A stretch of 64,000 nt of DNA. Origin: Parabacteroides faecis (GTDB lineage: Bacteria; Bacteroidota; Bacteroidia; Bacteroidales; Tannerellaceae). Below are positions 44,041 through 53,611 of this stretch, one piece after another (positions within the stretch are counted from its first letter, which is position 1; the number at the start of each line of letters is the position of its first letter). The stretch spans positions 248,001 through 312,000 of the forward strand of contig NZ_BMPB01000003.1 of assembly GCF_014647375.1 (NCBI RefSeq), read 5' to 3'. The notes under the pieces were generated by a model. That model saw only the letters and a program-made list of their open reading frames with translations, had not been told where the DNA came from and searched no databases. The position numbers and the translations under genes were made by a program.

Positions 44041-44721
44041 TTATTTTAATGTTCCCTGCTGTGCATCCTGTATCATCTTTTCGTTGGCAAGGATCAGAAT
44101 CTCTACACGGCGGTTCAATGCACGTCCTTCCGGCGTGTCGTTGCTGGCAACAGGGTCATGAACGCCTTTGCCTTCGTATTCCATACGACGTCCGCTTACG
44201 CCCTGGTCGACCATCATATAGTCGTAAACGCTTTTGGCACGTTTTTCAGACAATGTCTGGTTGTAATCGACCTTACCGGTATTGTCGGTATAACCAACGA
44301 TCTTGATATCGGTATCCGGGTTTTCATTCAGGCTGACAGCCAGTTTACGCAATGCACTGCGTGAAGCGTCGCTCAACGTACTGGAGTTGGTAGCAAACAA
44401 AATACCTGAATCGAAAGTGACTTTCAGAGCCTCACCATTATTGATCGTTTCAACAGTGGTTTCGGGCGGTAAAGTAGCTTCCAGCTCTTTTTTCTGTTTG
44501 TCCATCTTCTTTCCGATCAATGCACCGGCAGTTCCTCCTACAGCAGCACCGATAACAGCACCTAAAGCCGTATTACCTGCCAAAGCACCGATACCGGCAC
44601 CTGCAGCGGCACCACCACCTACACCGATTGCAGTTCCTTTTGCTGTGTTATTCCATGTTCCACAACTCGTAAATACCACCGCCATACATAACAGTATGGA
44701 TAATAACTTAAAATGTTTCAT
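44041..44721 (-). CDS. OmpA-family lipoprotein with glycine zipper
   Basis: A 226-residue lipoprotein (signal ending VVFTSC). Residues ~30-70 are a glycine-zipper membrane segment (IGVGGGAAAGAGIGALAG). Residues ~95-215 are an OmpA C-terminal peptidoglycan-binding domain: FDSGILFATNSSTLSDAS, IKIVGYTDNTGKVDYNQTLS, SEKRAKSVYDYM and the closing GRALNRRVEILI. It probably ties the outer membrane to the cell wall. Not obviously linked to the neighbouring PULs. Confidence 0.92.
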   Translation of the reverse strand: MKHFKLLSILLCMAVVFTSCGTWNNTAKGTAIGVGGGAAAGAGIGALAGNTALGAVIGAAVGGTAGALIGKKMDKQKKELEATLPPETTVETINNGEALKVTFDSGILFATNSSTLSDASRSALRKLAVSLNENPDTDIKIVGYTDNTGKVDYNQTLSEKRAKSVYDYMMVDQGVSGRRMEYEGKGVHDPVASNDTPEGRALNRRVEILILANEKMIQDAQQGTLK

Positions 44722-44763
44722 CTTTTTGCTCTTTTATAAACTTTATATGAATATAACAGTTTA

Positions 44764-45090
44764 TCAATCGAACATGTTGATAGAATCGCAATATTCAAGT
44801 TCTCCCTGCACAATAAAACCGATTGCTTCGGGATCGAATTTACCGACACCATCCTTCTGCGCATTCTTCACTACATATTCAATCAATTCATCTTCATCTA
44901 TTTCGACATCGGCATCATCGTCTGCATCGTCGTTCAGATAGCCGCGTGATTCATAGAAATCGTAGATCAGGTCTACAATGTAGTTAATATCGTCATTACT
45001 GAATTTGCCTTTCAATTCCTGGGGAAGATAGTTCTGAATAAATTTTACAGATTCGTCTTCGTCGTAAATTAAATCGTCTTTGTCGCTCAT
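44764..45090 (-). CDS. Acidic conserved hypothetical protein
   Basis: A 108-residue cytosolic, strongly acidic protein (DKDDLIYDEDESVKFIQNYL; a run of Asp residues near position 55, DDADDDADVEIDEDEL). It is predicted to be mostly helical, with no signal peptide. I do not recognise a characterised family. It lies 42 bp upstream of the ompA-like gene on the same strand and 74 bp after a small lipoprotein gene. Confidence 0.75.
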   Translation of the reverse strand: MSDKDDLIYDEDESVKFIQNYLPQELKGKFSNDDINYIVDLIYDFYESRGYLNDDADDDADVEIDEDELIEYVVKNAQKDGVGKFDPEAIGFIVQGELEYCDSINMFD

Positions 45091-45164
45091 AACTTTTTCA
45101 GTTTAATTGGTTACATACTCATGCAAAGATATTGCTTTAATTGATATTTTAAAATAATTGCAGG

Positions 45165-45506
45165 CTATTTGATCAATAAGTCCAAAGCATTATTTCCATC
45201 TTTCAGTATGTTGTCGATGATGCCGTGCTTGGTCTGGATCGTCAGATAAGTGGCTTTCAATTTGGTAAGACCGATCATCTCGTCTGTAGAAAGTTCGGAA
45301 CTATACTTGTCATATTTCGTTTCGGCAAATTCGATGTATTTCTTTTCCACCTCTTTCCAGTCTTCTTTCGAATACTTATCGGCACCAGCCTGTACTTTTT
45401 CTACAAACTTTGTGAAGTCTTTTATATACGAATCTTTCGATTCTCCACAACTACTCATGACAAAAAGAGCCATCACTGCAAACATCATCATTAAAAACCT
45501 TTTCAT
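45165..45506 (-). CDS. Small helical lipoprotein of unknown function
   Basis: A 113-residue protein with lipoprotein signal (ALFVMSSC). The mature part is Lys/Glu-rich and helical (YIKDFTKFVEKVQAGADKYS, EDWKEVEKKYIEFAETKYDK), like the DUF6565-type lipoproteins of Bacteroidales. It may sit at the inner leaflet of the outer membrane; the role is unknown. Confidence 0.78.
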   Translation of the reverse strand: MKRFLMMMFAVMALFVMSSCGESKDSYIKDFTKFVEKVQAGADKYSKEDWKEVEKKYIEFAETKYDKYSSELSTDEMIGLTKLKATYLTIQTKHGIIDNILKDGNNALDLLIK

Positions 45507-45594
45507 ATCTTTTCCTTTTTAGATTAATTGCAACAAAAGTAAACAAAAAAAGAGGATCTGCACTGTCCGGCAGAATGAAACTGCCGGACAGGTA

Positions 45595-48282
45595 TTAATC
45601 GGCTGTAGCTACGATCCGGTCTGCCGTCCAACTATCAGCTACTATCTGTATCCGGTCTGCGGGTAAAGAAGAGGTAAAACTGATCGTCAAAGTACAGTAG
45701 TCACCCGGCATAAGCGTGATATAATTATCCGAATAATGTACGGGGAGGATACGCTTGCCGGTTTCCTTATCCAATACCTTGATGCGATTGAAAAAAGAAA
45801 TATTCGTTTTCGAATGGAGCGATACCATACCGGAATAGGTTGTTCCTTCCCGTTGAAGAGATACTTTCACCTCCGGCTTTGCTTCAGGCAAACGGGATAA
45901 GCCGGAATAATCTTTCGGAAGCGTGGTCAGCCAATAGATATTCGGGGCATCCGGTAATGCGACAGCTACGTTGAAAGGCCGGGCAGGATCAGCCGGTTGC
46001 ACAGACAGGCGGAGGAAGTAGACTCCTTGTATTTCTTCCGGGACGGGAACATCAAACAAGGGTGCTACGGTATTGGCTTTGGCATCCGACTTTATTTCTT
46101 TTTCCCAACGGATCTTACCGCTGGTGTCGTAGATACGTGCATTTACGATCAGATCCGGGTAATCGGACAAGGATGTATTCAACAGTTCTACCTGCCGGGT
46201 GACGGGGTTGTAAAACGGATGCAGGGGTTCGCATCCTTTACGTGTACCGTACAGGGAAGCATTTACATCGAGGAACCAATCGTACATCTGTCCGCGCAGG
46301 GAAGTCCACGGGTTCTGTGTTTTCCAGATCAGTATGCCTGTGTACCAGTCCCAAAGGTGGGAACCCCAGCCTTCCATAAAGCTACGGTATTGATCGTAAT
46401 TCACAACCTGAGCATATTTACAATAGGTTTCGATATCCTTTACCTCGCCGTAACGTTCCAAATGATCCTGATATCCCAGATCCCGATGATATCGCCAGGT
46501 CGCATTACGGGTAAAACCTTTTCTCGGGAATCCATTCAGATCTTTCTCCGTCATCATTTCCCGCATACTTTCCACCTCCGGCGAACCGACGGAGCCTGCC
46601 TCCGGATTAAACGGATGTGAACGGAAAGTAAAGAACCATTCCGGCTCCTGAATACCGTAAGGACCGTCGCCGTTATCGCCCAGCAGGTTGCGGGTAAAAA
46701 GGGAGTCGGTAGAATAACTGACGAACAGGCGTTCGGGATCAAGCTCCGGGAAGACTTTTTCTTTCAGTTGCTTGTCGATGTTTTTTGCCAACGGCCATTC
46801 GTTGGCCCCGCACCAAAGACACAGGCTCGGGTGGTTACGTATCATCTTTACCTGGTCTTTTACCGAAGCGATAAAAAGATCGTGGTTGTCGGGGTATTCC
46901 CATCGCCGTTCACGAGAGTCCATCTTCATCGGGTCTTCCCAGGCGCCGTTACAATCGCCGCTGCCCCATAAATCCTGGAAAACGAGTATTCCGTATTCAT
47001 CACAGGCATTATAAAACTCCGGACGTTCGAGCAAAGCGCCTCCCCATACGCGGATCATACGCAAATTCATTTCGGCATGGAAACGGACTTCATCGCGGTA
47101 ACGTTCAGGGGAAAGACGCAGTAACCAGTCGGAAGAGATATAGTTACCACCAGTCATATAGATCTTCTGCCCGTTCACAAAGAAACGGCGTCCCCCGTTG
47201 TCGGGACATTTATCTGTCGTGATCTCACGGATACCGTATTTGAATTGCTTGCTATCGCTGATCCGGTTATCTGCCTCAAAATAGATATGCATATCGTATA
47301 AAGGTTGCTCCCCTACTCCGTTGGGCCACCACAGACGCGGATTTTTTATTTTCAAAGGATCGAAACGGACTTCCCTCTTTTCGTTCGGAGATAAGGTAAG
47401 TGGTTGCGTTAAACGGATTCCGTTTGTCTCACAGACCAATACGCCTTTACGCGGAGTATCGGTTATATTCTCCACCTCAACCGAAGTCTTTACAAAAGCA
47501 TCCTCCTGCATTTTCTTTTCCGGAGAACGGACACCCGGTACTTTCGTCACAACATAAGGCGACCGGACAGTCACTGCACCGGAGGTAGTTACGGATACCT
47601 CATCCCAGATACCGGTATTACGATCCCTGATCGGCTGAACCCAGTCCCATCCGGGCGTATATTGCATGGTATTATTACGGGCGATCTGTCCGTCACCGCC
47701 TTGTCCGCCGTTCGGATTTCCCGGATAGTCAGGAGGATACACCAGGACAGCCAGCACATTTGCATCTTCTTTCCGAAGAAGTTCCGTTATATTAAAAGAT
47801 TTCCGCAGGAACATTCCTTCATGGGTGGTATTATTAAGCCGTTTGCCGTTCATGAACAGTTCGGCTTTATAGTTTATTCCCCGGAAGTTCAGCCAGACAA
47901 TCCGGTCATCCGGTACCTCCGGCGTTTCAAACCGGCAAACAAACCAATAGGTGTAAAAGTCATTGCCGACTTCATAAATATCGGGGATCAGGTTATTGTT
48001 CATTCCAAACTCCGGTGCAGGATACAGGCCGTTTCCCAATAAAGTGGTCAGCACTGTCCCGGGCACACGGGCAGGCATCCAGCCCGTTGTTTCCAGAGGT
48101 GTGGAGCTTAACAGGTTTCCGTCTGTCTTTATCTCACTGGCTCTCCGTGCCATCCAGCCGGAAGTAAGCAAAGTCTTTTCCCCGGGTTCAGGGATCGTCA
48201 GTGTATTTTCCTGTGCAAAGAGGGATAACATGTTGTTAACCAAAAACAACAAGAATATGAAAGATAGAGATTTATGATTCAT
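45595..48282 (-). CDS. GH2-family beta-mannosidase-like enzyme (mannosylglycoprotein endo-beta-mannosidase type)
   Basis: An 895-residue exported enzyme (signal peptide to about LFAQ). GH2 layout: sugar-binding jelly roll (WMPARVPGTVLTTLL, then MNGKRLNNTTHEGMFLRKSF), immunoglobulin-like domain, TIM barrel, and C-terminal beta domains. LCLWCGANEWP carries the acid/base Glu and HPFNPEAGSVGSPEVES the probable nucleophile, in the spacing seen in plant endo-beta-mannosidases and exo-beta-glucosaminidases. It likely cuts beta-mannosyl or beta-glucosaminyl links, for example in N-glycan cores. It follows a SusC/SusD pair as PUL 2. Confidence 0.87.
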   Translation of the reverse strand: MNHKSLSFIFLLFLVNNMLSLFAQENTLTIPEPGEKTLLTSGWMARRASEIKTDGNLLSSTPLETTGWMPARVPGTVLTTLLGNGLYPAPEFGMNNNLIPDIYEVGNDFYTYWFVCRFETPEVPDDRIVWLNFRGINYKAELFMNGKRLNNTTHEGMFLRKSFNITELLRKEDANVLAVLVYPPDYPGNPNGGQGGDGQIARNNTMQYTPGWDWVQPIRDRNTGIWDEVSVTTSGAVTVRSPYVVTKVPGVRSPEKKMQEDAFVKTSVEVENITDTPRKGVLVCETNGIRLTQPLTLSPNEKREVRFDPLKIKNPRLWWPNGVGEQPLYDMHIYFEADNRISDSKQFKYGIREITTDKCPDNGGRRFFVNGQKIYMTGGNYISSDWLLRLSPERYRDEVRFHAEMNLRMIRVWGGALLERPEFYNACDEYGILVFQDLWGSGDCNGAWEDPMKMDSRERRWEYPDNHDLFIASVKDQVKMIRNHPSLCLWCGANEWPLAKNIDKQLKEKVFPELDPERLFVSYSTDSLFTRNLLGDNGDGPYGIQEPEWFFTFRSHPFNPEAGSVGSPEVESMREMMTEKDLNGFPRKGFTRNATWRYHRDLGYQDHLERYGEVKDIETYCKYAQVVNYDQYRSFMEGWGSHLWDWYTGILIWKTQNPWTSLRGQMYDWFLDVNASLYGTRKGCEPLHPFYNPVTRQVELLNTSLSDYPDLIVNARIYDTSGKIRWEKEIKSDAKANTVAPLFDVPVPEEIQGVYFLRLSVQPADPARPFNVAVALPDAPNIYWLTTLPKDYSGLSRLPEAKPEVKVSLQREGTTYSGMVSLHSKTNISFFNRIKVLDKETGKRILPVHYSDNYITLMPGDYCTLTISFTSSLPADRIQIVADSWTADRIVATAD

Positions 48283-48310
48283 AATGTATTCTATTTAATA
48301 GCCGTAATAT

Positions 48311-48356
48311 ACAATAAAAAAACAAAAGGCTTCCTCCGGAAGCGGAAGAAGCCTTT
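48311..48356 (-). terminator. Terminator between susD and the GH2 gene
   Basis: AAAGGCTTC (48325-48333) and GAAGCCTTT (48347-48355) form a strong stem with further inner pairing (TCCGG region); the minus strand then runs into a T-rich stretch. Confidence 0.75.
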
Positions 48357-48394
48357 CTCTTTATACATTATTAATATAGTCCGTTACTATCCGG

Positions 48395-50083
48395 TTAGAA
48401 GTTTCTTCCGGTATCCCACCATATACGTGTTGCCGGGCTATCCGGGCCATTCAGCAAACTGACTGCTTTTTCCACCTCTTCCGCATTCGAATCTTTATCG
48501 TTCTTCGGATATGGTAAACGTTTGATAAATTCACCATCAGGAATTTTCCATGTATCGGCACTCAGGTTATTAGCCACAGGGAAGATATTCGGATAACCTG
48601 TACGGCGGAATTCCGACCAGGCTTCCTGTCCTTCCGGATACATCGCGATCCATTTCTGGTTAATGATCTTATGAAGTTTTTCTTCATTCGTTGCACCGTC
48701 ATTCCATTTAACCGTACATTTATCAATACCTTTTATGCTATTGGCTGCATTATGAGGATCTTCGAAATCTGCACAGACACCGGTTTCGTTTGCAATATAT
48801 TTTTCATATTCAGATGCCGGGATAGCATATTCGTCGAAAGAGACTTTGATACCTTGCTCGTACAGGTCTTTGGCAGAACCACCCATATTCCAACCGCGGA
48901 GTGCACCTTCTGCACGCAGGAAGTAAGCCTCGGCAACTTTCATCCAGGGTAAATGGTTCGATATCTGAGTTTTGTTTCCTGTATAATCTGCCATCTTGGT
49001 TTCTGTTGAAAGATTGACAGAAGAATATACCTGATACACATTCTTATCGACAATAGTTCCCTGGCGGATACCTATATATTGACCGATCTTATTCAATGCA
49101 TTACCATTCTTATCGACAATATCCTGTTGTTTACCGTCGATTTTAAACCAACCGACCGGAGTTACATAAACCGGCAAGCGGGGATCGTCGTACCCTTTCA
49201 ACATACAGACCATAGAAGCGCTGGCACGCATATCATTGTAGTTGACTACAATTTCATTCAACGGATTCTGTAAAGAAGCATCGATGACCTGTACATTCGG
49301 GTTACCGGCAACCAGGACACCATATTTATGGTTCACGGCAGCTTCAGCAGTAGACTTGGCCAATTCCGGTTTTACAACAGACAGACGCACGGCTAAACGC
49401 AAACGCAATGTATTGGCAAAACGGATCCATTGTTTAAAGTCCGAACCGCAGACAATATCGAAACTATTCAAACGGTTTGCTTCTGCTTCACCTGCATCCA
49501 CCAAAGAGGTCAGGTCGTTCACAGCTTCTTCCAGCTCGGAAAGGAAAGTGGTATATAGAGTTTCCAAATCATCGTAAGGAACGGACGAACCTCCCTGCAT
49601 AGCTTTTGAATAAGGAATAGCCCCGTAAATATCAGCTACACGATGCATACCCTGTACACGGATGATCTTGGCAATCGCTGTATAGTCTTTCGCATCCGTC
49701 GATTTCAGGATTTCACTGATCGGTTTCATTACATATAACATACCGTCACGGAATGCCTCGCCATTCCAGCCGTCCATCATTGCATACATCGCATTGTTAG
49801 AGTTACCGTTGAATGCCGTACCGGTCGCCATATAACCGGAAAACATATCCGCATTCAGATTCTGTTGCAACTGGAACTCGTAATTCTTGTTCTGATAGTT
49901 ATTATAGACACCTACTATCGGCTGGTTGAAACGGGAAGTTACTTTCACCTGAGAAACATCCATCCCGTTCGGATTGGTATTGATATTTTCAAAATTATCC
50001 GTACAAGCCGTCACTCCTACCATGAAAGCTACAGCCCACAATGGTAATGTATTTTTTACTTGTTTAATTATATTCTTTTTCAT
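48395..50083 (-). CDS. SusD/RagB-family lipoprotein (PUL 2)
   Basis: A 562-residue lipoprotein; the ATG at 50083 (MKKNIIKQVKN) gives a proper signal peptide ending MVGVTAC, so the upstream in-frame start is rejected. DNFENINTNPNGMDVSQV is the start typical of the SusD-like subgroup 2; IIRVQGMHRVADIYGAIPYS is the TPR region and WIAMYPEGQEAWSEFRRTGYP the C-terminal signature. It binds the glycan for the partner SusC, encoded 14 bp upstream. Confidence 0.92.
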   Translation of the reverse strand: MKKNIIKQVKNTLPLWAVAFMVGVTACTDNFENINTNPNGMDVSQVKVTSRFNQPIVGVYNNYQNKNYEFQLQQNLNADMFSGYMATGTAFNGNSNNAMYAMMDGWNGEAFRDGMLYVMKPISEILKSTDAKDYTAIAKIIRVQGMHRVADIYGAIPYSKAMQGGSSVPYDDLETLYTTFLSELEEAVNDLTSLVDAGEAEANRLNSFDIVCGSDFKQWIRFANTLRLRLAVRLSVVKPELAKSTAEAAVNHKYGVLVAGNPNVQVIDASLQNPLNEIVVNYNDMRASASMVCMLKGYDDPRLPVYVTPVGWFKIDGKQQDIVDKNGNALNKIGQYIGIRQGTIVDKNVYQVYSSVNLSTETKMADYTGNKTQISNHLPWMKVAEAYFLRAEGALRGWNMGGSAKDLYEQGIKVSFDEYAIPASEYEKYIANETGVCADFEDPHNAANSIKGIDKCTVKWNDGATNEEKLHKIINQKWIAMYPEGQEAWSEFRRTGYPNIFPVANNLSADTWKIPDGEFIKRLPYPKNDKDSNAEEVEKAVSLLNGPDSPATRIWWDTGRNF

Positions 50084-50097
50084 GATTGATCGCGTTA

Positions 50098-53000
50098 TTA
50101 GAATGTTACTTTCAAGTTGATACCATAGCTGCGTGTTGCAGGCAAACCAAACGAATCGAAGCCTTTCCAACCGTTATTCGTTGAAACAGACATATCCGGA
50201 TCGGTCGGAGCATCTTTATAAATGAAGAACAGGTTACGAGCAACGAAAGACAGATTCAGGTTCTTGGAAGCTCCTAACAGGTTGCGGAATGTATATCCTA
50301 AAGAAAGTTCACGTAAACGGAAGTTCGTTGCAGAATATACATAGAGGTCTTTTGCACCTTCCTTACCGGCTGTTGAAGTATAGAATGTCTGTGCATCCAT
50401 TTTCTGTCCGTTACCAAGGTCTACACCACCGTTATCGCGTGCATCGGCTGTTGCTTCCGTTACACCGTAAGCATCCAGATAACTTTGTGTCTGGCTGGCT
50501 ACATTGCCACCGATCTTTCCGTCGATCAGGAAGTATAAGCTGAAATCTTTATAGGTAAAAGTATTACCCCATCCCAACTGCCAGTTCGGGTTTACATTCC
50601 CTAAATGACGTTCGTCTGTAGAGATGACCAGTTTACCGTCTTTATCCAACATGAAAGCTCCGTTCTCATCGCGTTCTGCCACTTTACCGTAAATATCGCC
50701 GTATGAACCACCTTCAACCAGCTTGAAGTTAAGACCTGCACCCGAACCTAAAGATACACCGTTCTTCAATTGATCGGTAAGTTCCTTGATCTTATTCTGG
50801 TTGTAGGAAATGTTGAATTCGGGTTTCCAGCTCCAGTCTTCTGCAAAATCCCAACGATAATTGATGGAAGCCTCAAAGCCCTGATTCTGGATATTACCGG
50901 CATTGATATAATAGCTATCGTAACCGGAAGCCAGCGGAGATGAAATAGAGAAATACTGGTTCTTGTTGTTTGTCTTATAATAAGTGATATCAAAATTCAA
51001 ACGGTTATCCAGCATAGTCAGATCCAGACCAAATTCCATTGAATGCATCTTTTCTGGTTTCATTTCGGTAAACGGTTCCTTGGTATTCGGTTCCAGGCCT
51101 CCCAGGTTGATACCATCCATCGGATGAGTGATATAAGCAGGAACGTCGTTACCCACGATTGAGTAAGAACCTCTGATCTTCAATAAATTGATCTTATCTG
51201 TCATCGGGATCATCTCATTCAACAGAGCTGTCAGACCGAAGGAAGGATAGAAATAGGAGAAGTTGTCGGTGAAAGCCAAAGCAGACGACCAGTCGTTACG
51301 TCCCGTCACATCCAGATAGATCATCCCGTTATAACCGAACTGAACTGTTCCGAATACGGAATTCAAACGTTTACGAGGGTTGGAAGTACGTTGGTTTCCA
51401 TTGCCGTTGATATTTTCAGGAACGAAGAAGTTTGCTTCCATCAATCCCAGCTTGTCGCTATCCAGAATGACATTTTGTACCTTATTGTCCTGGAAGCTGG
51501 TACCTAAAGAGGCATTCAATTCCCATTTTTCATTCCAGGTCTTGTTAAAATTCAACATCAAGTCACCATAGAACTGCTTTGCATCGAAACGTTCCTGACG
51601 ATAACGTCCGTTCCCGCCGGGAGCCCATGTAGCAGTTGTTGTTGCATGCCATTTACGTTCAAAACGGTCGAAAGTATTATCCACGCTTAAACGTCCCTGC
51701 ACATTCAACCAGTCGGTGATCTTAAATTTTGCACTGGCGGAAGCCATTACACGGTCACGTCTCTCAGTCGATTTAATCCGGTTTAATATCCAATAAGGAT
51801 TGGCTGAAAAATCGTCATCCGGAAGATACCAGTTGTGAGCCATCAGGTTACGATCTTCATTGAATTTTTCGAAGTTATCCTTATAATAACCGAAATCACC
51901 GTTTACCGGGAATGTATACAGACCTGTCAACGGGTTGATATAAGTACCTCCGTGAGGACGATTGGTTCCTTTCTGGCTGATATACGACAAAGAAGCATCG
52001 ATGGTCAGTCGGTTGCCAAACAAGTTGAAAGTTTCGCGGGTCGACATGTTATGACGCTGAAAGTCATTTGTCGGCATAATACCAAAAGCCGTCGTATTAG
52101 CGTACGACATAAAGCTTTGTACTTTTTCAGTACCGCCATTGATCGTTACGGAATTAATAAAAGTAGAACCTGTACGGTAAAAATCGTTCACATTATCCAT
52201 CGCATGGTTATCGTTGTCGGCCACCTTGTCACCCCAACTCATGTTATTTAACTGATCACCTACTTTGACAGCCCCATAACGTCCTTGTAATTTAGGAAGA
52301 GACATAGGACTTTCAAGTGTTATATTGGAAGAGAAATCTACTCTTGCGGCACCCTCACGGCCCTTTTTTGTAGTGATCATGATCACACCATTCGCAGCCA
52401 TACTACCATATAAAGCCGCTGCTGATGCACCTTTCAGGACATTCATGCTGGCAATGTCATCCGGGTTCAGGTTACCCAATGCGTCACCACCGTCGCGTCC
52501 CTCATATTCACCCGCCAACTGAGTTGTTTCCGGACTATTCATCGGAACACCATCGATAACAATAAGCGGCTGGTTATTCCCATAAGCGGATTTATTACCA
52601 CGCAAAATAATCTTGGACGAGCCTCCTGCACCGGTTGCATTCGGAGAAATAAGCATACCGGCTGCTTTACCTTGCAAAGCATTGATCAGGTTGGCATCTT
52701 TTGCACGGGTCAATTCCTGTCCTGCAACCTGTTGAGTAGCATAGGTCAATGACTTTGCCTTACGTTGGATACCCATGGCTGTGACAACGACTTCTTCAAT
52801 CTTCTGGGTATCTGAAAACATATCTACATTAATTACGGTACGATCGTTAACCGGTTCTTCGACCGTTGTCATACCTAAAAAAGAGAATTGTAAGATTGCA
52901 TTCTCCGGAACTTCCAATGTATAGTTACCATCCAAATCGGTAACGGTTCCATTTGTGGTTCCTTTTTCTACGACATTACACCCTATAAGCGGCAGATTGG

Positions 53001-53103
53001 CACTTTGGTCCATCACAACACCACTTACTTTCTTCTGTGCCCATAGCACATTTGTACATGTCCCTATACAAAACAGTACAAATAATAATAAGCCCTTCTT
53101 CAT
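50098..53103 (-). CDS. SusC/RagA-family TonB-dependent transporter (PUL 2)
   Basis: A 1001-residue protein from the ATG at 53103 (MKKGLLLFVLF signal, cleavage near VLWAQ); an in-frame ATG at 53154 would add 17 residues. Domains: carboxypeptidase-regulatory-like (VSGVVMDQSANLPLIGCNVV), TonB region (EEVVVTAMGIQRKAKSL), plug (PLIVIDGVPMNSPE, then NVLKGASAAALYGSMAANG) and a barrel ending ATRSYGINLKVTF. Imports oligosaccharides captured by SusD. A consensus promoter between perfect inverted repeats faces it, about 130 bp upstream. Confidence 0.93.
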   Translation of the reverse strand: MKKGLLLFVLFCIGTCTNVLWAQKKVSGVVMDQSANLPLIGCNVVEKGTTNGTVTDLDGNYTLEVPENAILQFSFLGMTTVEEPVNDRTVINVDMFSDTQKIEEVVVTAMGIQRKAKSLTYATQQVAGQELTRAKDANLINALQGKAAGMLISPNATGAGGSSKIILRGNKSAYGNNQPLIVIDGVPMNSPETTQLAGEYEGRDGGDALGNLNPDDIASMNVLKGASAAALYGSMAANGVIMITTKKGREGAARVDFSSNITLESPMSLPKLQGRYGAVKVGDQLNNMSWGDKVADNDNHAMDNVNDFYRTGSTFINSVTINGGTEKVQSFMSYANTTAFGIMPTNDFQRHNMSTRETFNLFGNRLTIDASLSYISQKGTNRPHGGTYINPLTGLYTFPVNGDFGYYKDNFEKFNEDRNLMAHNWYLPDDDFSANPYWILNRIKSTERRDRVMASASAKFKITDWLNVQGRLSVDNTFDRFERKWHATTTATWAPGGNGRYRQERFDAKQFYGDLMLNFNKTWNEKWELNASLGTSFQDNKVQNVILDSDKLGLMEANFFVPENINGNGNQRTSNPRKRLNSVFGTVQFGYNGMIYLDVTGRNDWSSALAFTDNFSYFYPSFGLTALLNEMIPMTDKINLLKIRGSYSIVGNDVPAYITHPMDGINLGGLEPNTKEPFTEMKPEKMHSMEFGLDLTMLDNRLNFDITYYKTNNKNQYFSISSPLASGYDSYYINAGNIQNQGFEASINYRWDFAEDWSWKPEFNISYNQNKIKELTDQLKNGVSLGSGAGLNFKLVEGGSYGDIYGKVAERDENGAFMLDKDGKLVISTDERHLGNVNPNWQLGWGNTFTYKDFSLYFLIDGKIGGNVASQTQSYLDAYGVTEATADARDNGGVDLGNGQKMDAQTFYTSTAGKEGAKDLYVYSATNFRLRELSLGYTFRNLLGASKNLNLSFVARNLFFIYKDAPTDPDMSVSTNNGWKGFDSFGLPATRSYGINLKVTF

Positions 53104-53193
53104 AAAGCCAGATTGTTTAGGAAAGTTAATAAATTCGACATTTCTCATACTCATTTTGCGTTAAGTATTGTGTTTTTGCATAAAGGAAACGAC

Positions 53194-53213
53194 TTAGTCT
53201 TCTTAGAACTATG
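53194..53213. repeat. Left inverted repeat of the PUL 2 switch
   Basis: TTAGTCTTCTTAGAACTATG, perfectly repeated in inverse orientation at 53372-53391 (20 of 20). On the opposite strand it contains GTTCT-N3-AAGAC, the core shared with PUL 1. Confidence 0.87.
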
Positions 53214-53236
53214 CTGTTTTTTACACTTGTTAAATG

Positions 53237-53266
53237 CAAATATAGAGATTATAACATTAATACCAA
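53237..53266 (-). promoter_or_regulatory. Consensus promoter of PUL 2 inside the invertible segment, ON orientation
   Basis: On the minus strand TTG (53264-53266) is followed after 19 bp by TATATTTG (53237-53244), a full match to the Bacteroidetes promoter, directed at susC. The bracketed segment is 53214-53371 (158 bp). Transcription would start near 53230. Confidence 0.78.
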
Positions 53267-53371
53267 ACAAATTTCCAACAAAATATACTCCATGCATTCG
53301 TTTTAACACATAAGTGCTGACATATTGTCAAAAGCATACCCTTGCTATATATATAACAAGTATTAACTCAC

Positions 53372-53391
53372 CATAGTTCTAAGAAGACTAA
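53372..53391. repeat. Right inverted repeat of the PUL 2 switch
   Basis: CATAGTTCTAAGAAGACTAA, the exact reverse complement of 53194-53213. The following 53392-53485 is AT-rich with no gene seen. Confidence 0.87.
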
Positions 53392-53485
53392 AGAAAATTA
53401 GATTTAAAATAATTTTTATCTCTAAAACTAAAAATCCACATTGTCAGATTTTATCGGCTACCAGTCATATAACCTCGTGGCTAAA

Positions 53486-53520
53486 CAAAAAAAGGGGCTG
53501 TCCAAAGTCGGATAGCCCCT
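53486..53520 (-). terminator. Terminator of the pre-crRNA transcript
   Basis: GGGGCTGTCC (53494-53503) pairs with GGATAGCCCC (53510-53519, one G-T pair); on the minus strand a run of seven T follows. It lies about 90 bp beyond the last, degenerate CRISPR repeat. Confidence 0.75.
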
Positions 53521-53611
53521 GCCAAATGTATTATTTTTGTCCAATAACTGTAACGGTTATTTAGGACTAGACAATTTATAGAAGATAGACGTTTTGACAC
53601 ATCAATCCATA

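Noticed and set aside
44303-44941. Plus-strand frame of 212 codons rich in Ala and Pro
   Set aside because: Antisense of the glycine zipper of the ompA-like gene and of the acidic protein gene.
50084-50170. N-terminal extension of the PUL 2 SusD protein
   Set aside because: It would bury the lipoprotein signal peptide 29 residues inside the protein.
53553-53581. Possible further decayed CRISPR repeat ending in ATTTATAG before the degenerate one
   Set aside because: Only the last eight bases and a few others agree; not distinguishable from chance in AT-rich DNA.
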